From assembly GCA_033675265.1 (NCBI GenBank), contig JAUJYZ010000343.1, positions 62,001 to 126,000 on the forward strand: 64,000 nucleotides of DNA, given 5' to 3'. Positions 57,435 to 64,000 of this stretch are shown one piece after another. The position numbers and the translations under genes are program-made. The notes beneath the pieces are model-generated. The model was not told where the DNA came from and did not search any database. It saw nothing but the letters and a program-made list of their open reading frames with translations. Numbering within the stretch: the stretch's first letter is position 1; each line of letters opens with the position of its first letter. Source of the DNA: Actinostola sp. cb2023 (lineage: Eukaryota > Cnidaria > Anthozoa > Actiniaria > Actinostolidae).

Positions 57435-58500
57435 AAAAATGACAAGGCAGGAAATTGAAATAAGCTCCATGGCGAGTGTCGCTCACTCAAATGCTTTTAT
57501 CTCCGTAGAAAATTCATCCGAAGACCTATCATCCCCAAAGACGGCTAGATCGATAAATTTGCTCTCCATCCAAATCGCCGTCGAGTCGCCGTGTATAAAT
57601 CCGTACGTGACGTCTTGGCGGTCATCCTAATCAACCAATAAGAACCTTGATAAATAGATCAGATCTACCAGCCAATCAGAATAACGCTACCATTGTACCA
57701 TTACAGTCCCTATGCGAGAGGGCCATGCGACATTCTCGTACCCAGAGCCCGCTCGTCATTTGGTTTGTCGCTGGCTCTGGGAATCCCTGAAATTTTAGCG
57801 AATTTCATTGGCTGATGAAATCAACAATGACTGATCGTATTTGATTGGTTCATGAGATCAACAAAGATTCAAACTTGCAAGGCGAACGAAAGGAATGACA
57901 GCGACGGTTGTATTTTCATACAATGGTATTCCGTTATTGAATTATAAAGCTATGGAAATGAGAGTGACTGTGTAGACATAAATTGATCTGAATTCGTAAA
58001 GGGAGATCTAACAATACATAAATTATAAAAGTAAAGTAACGGCTACAGACGCAATCGATCGTACTCGCTTTGAGTATTCAAAGGAATATTTTTATAATTC
58101 AAGAGAAACAATAACAAAGAGGAAGACAGGAAGGTTCACATGCAAGATTATATTAGAACATGTATTTATCGTCCAGCCTTTACCGCAACAGAGCCAGAGA
58201 AGAACCGGTGATGAACGTCGAAGGGATTTTAAACGGCTACACGAAGATAAATGTACAAACTTGTGTACTTGTTAGTTTGAATATTCAAACCAACGTAAAT
58301 ACTACGTAGCCAGTAGACTCTTCCACAGTACCCGCTCTCAGCGGTCTTTAGTATGAGCATGCGCTCTGACGACTTGGTCGTCAAAATTTGACGACCGAGC
58401 AACAGGGTTTCCCAGAGCCAGCGACAAACCAAATGACGAGCGGGCTCTGGGTACGAGAATGGCCATGCGAGAGAGTGCAACGGCCGAGCGGGGACTGTGG
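57435..58500. mobile_element. MULE-type MITE family B, truncated copy 2 with nested family A
   Basis: From ATGACAAGGCAGGAAATTG it matches copy 1 (54834 on) to the right terminal repeat, stopping at GGGGACTGTGGA, 8 bp short of the end. The left half is missing. The right arm is interrupted at 57731-58461 by family A. Confidence 0.8.
57731..58461. mobile_element. MULE-type MITE family A, copy 2 (9-bp target duplication)
   Basis: GCCATGCGA at 57722-57730 and 58462-58470 flank ends CATTCTCGTACCCAGAGCCC and complement. Highly similar to 41712-42468 throughout, including TTTTAGCGAATTTCATTGGC. Confidence 0.85.
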
Positions 58501-58630
58501 AGTTCCAGACTTCCGGTACGCGCGCAATGCATTGTGAGATTATTACAAAGGACATAGCTTGGGCTCCCTGTGTCTAAAATTGGTGCATGCTCACTGGTTT
58601 TACTGATCGCGGGCTCATAGTAGGATAAAA

Positions 58631-58638
58631 TGACGTCA
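58631..58638 (+). promoter_or_regulatory. CRE-like site upstream of alpha-SNAP
   Basis: A perfect TGACGTCA palindrome lies about 100 bp before the alpha-SNAP start codon, a position typical of CREB/ATF sites in TATA-less housekeeping promoters. No TATA box is evident. Function is inferred from position only. Confidence 0.4.
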
Positions 58639-58739
58639 CGTCAATGGCTGCTTCCTGCTTGAGTTCGACTTTGTATTTGAATGTATTTTAAAAGTTAGCT
58701 GGTGAACAAAGCGAACTTTAAACCAGCACAGTAACAGTC

Positions 58740-61440
58740 ATGTCTAATGAAGATAAGGCTGTTGCACTAATCGCCGAAGCAGAGAAGAAAGTAAAGTCCT
58801 CACAAGGTTTTTTGGGAGGATTATTTGGGTGAGTACCGAGTCAGTTCCACGTACCGATTATGTGATGTAGTAATTCGTAGCTAACTTATTATTTGACTGT
58901 TTCAAATGTTTCTCGTCGTTAGAGGTGCGTCGAAAGTAGAAGATGCGGCGGAACTGTACGTACGGGCGGCAAATATGTTTAAACTGGCCAAGAACTGGAG
59001 TGGTAAGTTATGTAAAGCAACAGGGAAAAGTGTACTCTTACTCTTAGTCTTAGTTGGTGAAAATGAAATGTTCAATATTTTGACCAGGCCTTAATCCATA
59101 ATAAATAGAGGTTATTAGTCGGCTAAGCAACTATAGCTATTCTGGTGAAAGAAAAACAACAAATTACTTGGAAATATCTGTACGAGCGAGCCAATGTAGA
59201 ATTCTCGCACGCTGATTGGTTAATTTTCATCGCACGATTCTGCATGAATGATTGGAAAGCCAGTTTGAAGTAACTACCCAAAATATGGTCCCATATTTCG
59301 TGCGTTCTTTGACAAAAAATATAATAAATACAGCTTATTAGATGTTTTCTCGGGTATTACGGGCTGTTATTATATATCTGTGACGTAATTTTACCAAATT
59401 TGGTCATTTTTGAGGGCCGATATGACACGTTAATGCCCTGTAGAAATCCGTAATGCCCTGTTCACAACTCAAAAAACTCAAAAAACAATATTATGATAAA
59501 ATTACGTCACATTTATATAATAAATCCCTCATTAGATGTTTTCTCGGGTATTACTGGCTGACATTTTACTCGTTGCTCGCATTTTTCCTCGCCCTGCGGG
59601 CTCGGAAAAATACATTTGCAACTCGTAAAATATCAGCCCGTAATACCCGAGAAAACATCTAATAAGCTGTATATATTTTACGAGTTGCGATGTATTTTTC
59701 CGAGCCCGCAGGACGAGGAAAAATGCGAGCAACGAGTAAAATGTCAGCCCGTAATACCCGAGAAAACATCTAATGAGGGATTTATTATATAACTGTGACG
59801 TAATTTAATCAGAATATTGTATTTTTAGTTTTTTGAGTTTTTTATGTTGTGAACAGGGCATTACGGATTTCTACAGGGCATTAACGTCTCATATCGGCCC
59901 TCAAAAATGACCAAATTTGGTAAAATTACGTCACAGATATATAATAATAGTACTTACAAGAAGTGAATAAGGCATTCCGATATACTGGATAAGTCGATGC
60001 TGTTATCCAAAGGCAACGAATAGCTATAGCGCTACATTAGTTATTCAATGTTATTTTCTACTTTCAAAAACCATAAAACCATTAGTTGATCACAGCCATT
60101 ATACATGTACATAACATTTTTTTTATGTAATAAGTACTTATGTATGACCTACATGTACTGGCTACTGCAGAGCTGGGGTTGTAATTCGTATTCCATATAT
60201 GGTATGAGCGTATAGAAGCATTTTTAAAACAAGCGAATGGCGGACCCATTTATTTATTTCCTAGGATTGGACTTATAATTTTATTTTCATCCAATTATTA
60301 AAACTTCTTAACCTTTTAAAACTGTATATCAAATCTGAAACTCGAATCATCAAATTAATCACTTTATAGTCTGCCCCATCCCTAACCCTAAACCTAACCC
60401 TCCGCTTTAACGCACTTGACCATGAGAGATTACGCTGCCAAGCTCTGCATTTTTTCTAGCTTTTGAAAATATTTTGCATTGCAAATATCAGCCAAATTGG
60501 GGCCGCTATTCGCTTGTTAGGGGCCGCTATTCACTTGCATGATTTTACCATATATGGAATACGTATATTACAACCCCATCTGCTACTGCATGCAGGGGTA
60601 ATAATAATAATTCGAGCATCATCCTAATGAAATCAATGGTGAGTCCCTTTTTCTTACACAATATTAATATGATCAGGAATACGTTTACAAGTGTAGTTTA
60701 TTGTCATGCTTCAGAGCAGATTTGTAGAAAGTGAATCATTATTTTTCTCTATGAATATAAAGTGTGATTATTAGTTGATTATTTCCTTGAGAATGCTGAT
60801 ATAATACAAGCATCAAGAGTTCCAGACTTCTGGTACGCGCGCAATGCATTGTGAGATTATTACAAAGGAAAAGTGAGCACCAAGTGAGCAAAAACATAGC
60901 TTGGGCTTGCATTGTGTGCGTACCGAAACTCTGGAACTCTTGATGCTTGCATGATGTCTTGTTACATGTTCAGGGCCGTAGCTGCCAGTATGGTAAACCG
61001 GACCACTTTTCGAATCAATTTATTTACATTTTTAATTATTTGGATATTTTTTATGACAAACAAATCTTGAAAACCGGACCACTCAAAAAACTGACGGCTA
61101 CGGCCCTGATGTTTATTAACGCATGAACAAATACAATGATTTAAGCATGAAGTTCCAGTATAAAAGGAGCCCAGGGGTATAATGGTAAAGTCTTCATGTA
61201 GCTGCACAAATTGTCCTGGCTATTGTTTTTTTAATGTAAAAACAATACATAGAATGACAATAGAACAATAGCCAGGACTTTTGTGCAGCTACACGAAGAC
61301 CTGCCTGGGATAACACAATGCTAATTAATCTTTGTGTCACAACATGAAGATGAATATGCATATGCTATTAATTAACAAAGATTGTTGTACCCATGCATTG
61401 GCAGCGTCCAGGACCACCGTACACAGCACAGGGGGCTGGT

Positions 61441-61477
<37 letters not shown>

Positions 61478-64000
61478 TAGAAAGGCACAAAAGATACCAA
61501 AAAGTACTGAGAACCGTACTATTTTTATTTATTTTTTGCTGTTATATACATACTGCCCCATTGAATTTTGGGTTATGTATGGCCCTGGCGTCCTTTCATA
61601 CCAGAAATTTGTGTTTACAAACAAAGAACAAAGACTGGAAATCTAAAGAGATTTGGAATGGGAAAAAATCACGACCCCACAAGCTTTTCAGCTTTAATTT
61701 TAGTCGTGGATAAATAAAGTTATTGTATTGTATTGTATTGTGTTGTGTTGTGTTGTGTTGTATTGTGTTGTGTTGTATTGTATTGTGTTGTATTGTATTG
61801 TATTGTATTGTATTGTGTTGTGTTGTGTTGTATTGTATTGTGTTGTGTTGTATTGTATTGTATTGTATTGTACTGTATTGTGTTGTATTGTATTGTATTG
61901 TGTTGTGTTGTATTGTGTTGTATTGTACATATTGTATTGTATTGTATTGTGTGGTTTCATGCAGAGTCAGTACATCATACTGTATTACATCTCAGACATG
62001 AAGTTGCTATCAATTGACATGACTCTTTTATGTTGATATAGCTGCAGGAACAGCTTTTGTAGAAGCAGCAAAAATCCAACTTTTCAATCTGCAAAGTAAA
62101 CATGAAGCAGCTCAACACTATGTGGATGCAGGAACGTGTTATAAAAAGTCTGATAATCAAGGTATGTATTCACTATAATTATACTTATAAATATAAAACC
62201 ATACTTACTGTGTATATAAATAATAATAACGATTTATTAAACAGATCCATGTGGATAAATGGCTCTTCCCTGTTTAAATGCTATCTAAACTATCTAAAAT
62301 ACTTAATATTTAGGAAATATTTGATACTTTAGTTTTATGTACCGTATTCACCGGCGTATAAGCCGCACTCGCAGATAAGCCGCACCCTGAGTTTGGCAAC
62401 GCAAATTTGGGAAAAAAATTTTTTTACTCGGGCACTTCTGGAGGAAGCCCGAGTTATAAAATGGGCATTTTTTTTTTTTTCCCGTTGGCCACAAACGGGT
62501 CAAATAGTTTCCGCGCGCGTATCGAATTAAATCCGAAGTATTATTGCTCGGGCCGACGGGCTCCGAGCTGCTCAGTCTCGTGCAGTTCACATCATACAAC
62601 GAGCACAACCGAACTCCTTACGGTTATTTATCGGGATATGTTCGTATTACATGTAAATTGGAACGATACAGAGAAGATTAGCAAGTTATCAGTTCTAAAA
62701 TCTAAGGTTCGTTAGCGTGCACGTGAGAATGTTATGTTTGAGACACTTGATTGACACATGTTGTGTTAGCACGTGAACCAACCCGCTCATCAATGAAAAA
62801 CACTTTAGCAAACCATGAGGTGTTGTAGTAAAACCATTAGCACAATTTAGCAAACCGTTAAACTGTCTGAAAAGGTGTTAGCACCCGTTAATTTGCCTGT
62901 TTAACGTCTAACCAATGGCCAATGCTTTTAGGAGTAACTAATAGTAATAAACACATGAATGATGTGCGTACTCTTTTATACTTTTATGCTAATTTTATGT
63001 AAATTTCTGGTACCAATTCCCGATGTTCTCGCAGATAAGCCGCACCCCCTAACTTTGGATCGCGATTTTCGGGAAAAAAGTGCGGCTTATACGCCGGTGA
63101 ATACGGTACATGTATAGATTAGATTGCAAATGGATGACAAGGTTACTGAGTCAATCTGGCCACCGATGCTACAAATCTCACTTTCATGCAGACATCAAGT
63201 TATGACAGCAGTCAAACATAAAATACAATCGACCAATCAGAGAAGCATGGTTATGTTTCTAATTGCTCTGATTGTCTTTGGCATGTTTGACATCTGTCAT
63301 AATTGCATGTCTGCATGAACGTGAGTATCGTAGTGTATGCGACCAGAGAAATTATTGTTGTTGTTGTTGTAGAGTCTGTGTCATTTCCTCTTTGCTACGG
63401 AGCTCATTTGCTGCTTCATGACTCTACAATTCACTGTAGAGAGAGAGTTTGACAGAGATTAGCTCTGGTACCAGGGGTACCAGGGTACAACTTTAATTCA
63501 GTAAATGATGATTTGTGCTTTTGTATCATCGTATTCATACAAAGCCATTGGATATTTCAGAGGCTGTTCAGTGTTTTGAGAGTGCCATTGACATATTCAC
63601 TGACATGGTAAGACAGTTCTGTGGACAACAATAACACTGCTAAGTATAATACAGATTTCCTTTGACATTTGCTTGCCTGGAGATGTGCATATTACATGTA
63701 CTTACTTATGCAGTTACTTGGTAAAGAATATTAAAGTGTATATATGGCCGAAAATTTTATTTTGGAAATCGATTCTTTATGAAGTAAATAATGGGGTGGT
63801 GTAGTAGTTTCCTGGTTTGGGCTTCACACGTGTGAGTTACAGAGGTTTGAAATCTCAATATGCAAATCAGATGACGTAAATTCAGTCATCATTTATTATA
63901 CAAAAATGCCTTTGTGCAAATTACTGACATTTCTAAACTTGCGATATCTTTCCACAGTTTATAGAAATAGTTGTATGAATTTTTTTTCCCATTTCAGAAA
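58740..64000 (+). CDS. NAPA: Alpha-SNAP (NSF attachment protein), first exons
   Basis: Exons 58740-58828, 58923-59002, 62042-62161, 63561-63607 and the first bases of a fifth at 63998 join in phase with GT-AG introns. The product starts [20 protein letters not shown], then [11 protein letters not shown] and [20 protein letters not shown], then [20 protein letters not shown], and [16 protein letters not shown], collinear with the N-terminal TPR-like helices of animal alpha-SNAP, including the hydrophobic FLGGLFG membrane-contact loop. About 111 of the usual 290-300 residues are in the window. The protein couples NSF to SNARE complexes for ATP-driven disassembly on cytosolic membrane faces. The short divergent start is closer to alpha- than gamma-SNAP; alpha versus beta cannot be separated, and invertebrates have one gene. 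Intron 2 (3 kb) is packed with inverted repeats. Confidence 0.93.
59370..59945. repeat. Nested palindromes in alpha-SNAP intron 2
   Basis: Outer arms TATATATCTGTGACGTAATT...GGCCGATATGA...GCCCTGTTCACAAC at 59371-59467 pair with the complement at 59845-59943. Inside, ATTAGATGTTTTCTCGGGTA and its complement occur several times around CGTTGCTCGCATTTTTCCTC/GAGGAAAAATGCGAGCAACG arms. Several hairpin elements have inserted into one another. Confidence 0.8.
60175..60577. repeat. Inverted-repeat element with short telomere-like run
   Basis: GGGGTTGTAATTCGTATTCC and complement ending TACAACCCC; inner AACAAGCGAATGGCGG pairs with CCGCTATTCGCTTGTT. CCCTAACCCTAAACCTAACC at about 60388-60409 resembles the animal telomere repeat but is only three to four units. 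Confidence 0.7.
60807..61309. repeat. Three adjacent inverted repeats
   Basis: 60807-60949 (CAAGCATCAAGAGTTCCAGA arms), 60971-61109 (CAGGGCCGTAGC / GCTACGGCCCTG arms with AAACCGGACCACT internal copies) and about 61170-61309 (CTTCATGTAGCTGCACAA / TTGTGCAGCTACACGAAG arms with CCTGGCTATTGTT). All are MITE-sized. Confidence 0.75.
61443..61477 (+). repeat. Poly-C run, 35 bases
   Basis: An uninterrupted cytosine homopolymer in alpha-SNAP intron 2. Its length is likely variable and assembly-sensitive. Confidence 0.95.
61721..61952 (+). repeat. Pentanucleotide satellite (TTGTA/TTGTG)n
   Basis: About 46 units alternating TTGTA and TTGTG, in the intron 90 bp before alpha-SNAP exon 3. Cys/Ile/Val-rich or Asn/Thr/Gln-rich frames in it are artefacts. 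Confidence 0.95.
62340..63108. mobile_element. TA-flanked inverted-repeat element in alpha-SNAP intron 3
   Basis: TA-CCGTATTCACCGGCGTATAA and the complement at the right end followed by TA; arms continue GCCGCAC and CTCGCAGATAAGCCGCACCC. The element is 62342-63106. A CTCGGGCACTTCTGGAGGAA hairpin at 62426-62456 is nested in it. TA duplication fits Tc1/mariner-type mobilisation. Confidence 0.8.
63183..63319. repeat. Palindromic MITE-like repeat
   Basis: TTCATGCAGACATCAAGTTA and near complement GTCTGCATGAA, inner AGTCAAACATA / TATGTTT...GACAT arms, with a CCAATCAGA box near the centre. It lies in alpha-SNAP intron 3. Confidence 0.75.

Noticed and set aside
60388..60409. Telomere or interstitial telomeric sequence
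   Set aside because: Only three to four imperfect CCCTAA units within a MITE-like repeat; too short to be meaningful.
61332..61713. Pro-rich ORFs across the poly-C run
   Set aside because: The proline run comes only from the homopolymer; the flanks have no recognisable domain.
61700..62036. Several overlapping ORFs of 80-100 codons on both strands (Cys/Val/Ile-rich or Asn/Thr/Gln-rich)
   Set aside because: They are translations of the (TTGTA/TTGTG)n satellite in different frames.

Overview
The window looks like genomic DNA from an anthozoan cnidarian, probably a stony coral or sea anemone. This is inferred from AT-rich, intron-bearing genes with GT-AG splice sites, and from very dense transposon remnants of kinds I know from coral genomes (SGNH-hydrolase and gag ORFs of tyrosine-recombinase retroelements, RecQ-like repeats, Penelope GIY-YIG pieces, palindromic MITEs). 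No bacterial, plastid or mitochondrial features were seen.

Three multi-exon genes could be assembled by hand with consistent splice phase. (1) + strand, 3278-9622: seven exons encode a predicted 493-residue protein joining a retrotransposon-ORF1-like N-terminus (RRM-like region, two CCHC zinc knuckles, acidic linker) to a tyrosine-recombinase catalytic domain that keeps R, K, HxxR, W and Y. (2) - strand, 47961-50566: two exons encode a 623-residue polytopic membrane protein with a C-terminal class-3 lipase domain. (3) + strand, 58740 to the window edge: the first four exons (and the first bases of a fifth) of alpha-SNAP, the NSF/SNARE disassembly adaptor. A partial reading frame with a C-terminal membrane segment enters from the left edge (1-408).

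Layout: 1-3.2 kb, an open partial frame and a decayed SGNH/gag tyrosine-recombinase retroelement. 3.3-9.6 kb, the recombinase fusion gene with palindromes in its introns. 9.7-30 kb, a graveyard of decayed genes and transposons: gag-like ORFs, a piggyBac-like MITE, RecQ-like and Pif1-like helicase pieces, a LINE 3' end, a transposon-associated zinc-ribbon gene split by a MITE, a Penelope piece, and a HECT-ligase relic. 29.9-43.0 kb, two large pogo/Tigger-type transposons end to end in the same orientation. Each has a DDD transposase, a lysine/glutamate-rich coil and a PHD finger, and the same layout of CCTATTATCG sites at both ends; both are invaded by further elements. 43-47.7 kb, simple repeats and MITEs. 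48-50.6 kb, the lipase gene. 51-58.5 kb, nested MITEs with 9-bp and TTAA target duplications. 58.7-64 kb, alpha-SNAP, whose 3-kb second intron is full of inverted repeats, homopolymers and a pentanucleotide satellite.

The host genes show no functional link to one another. The main biological interest is in the recombinase fusion gene and in the paired pogo-PHD elements with their ordered terminal binding-site arrays.
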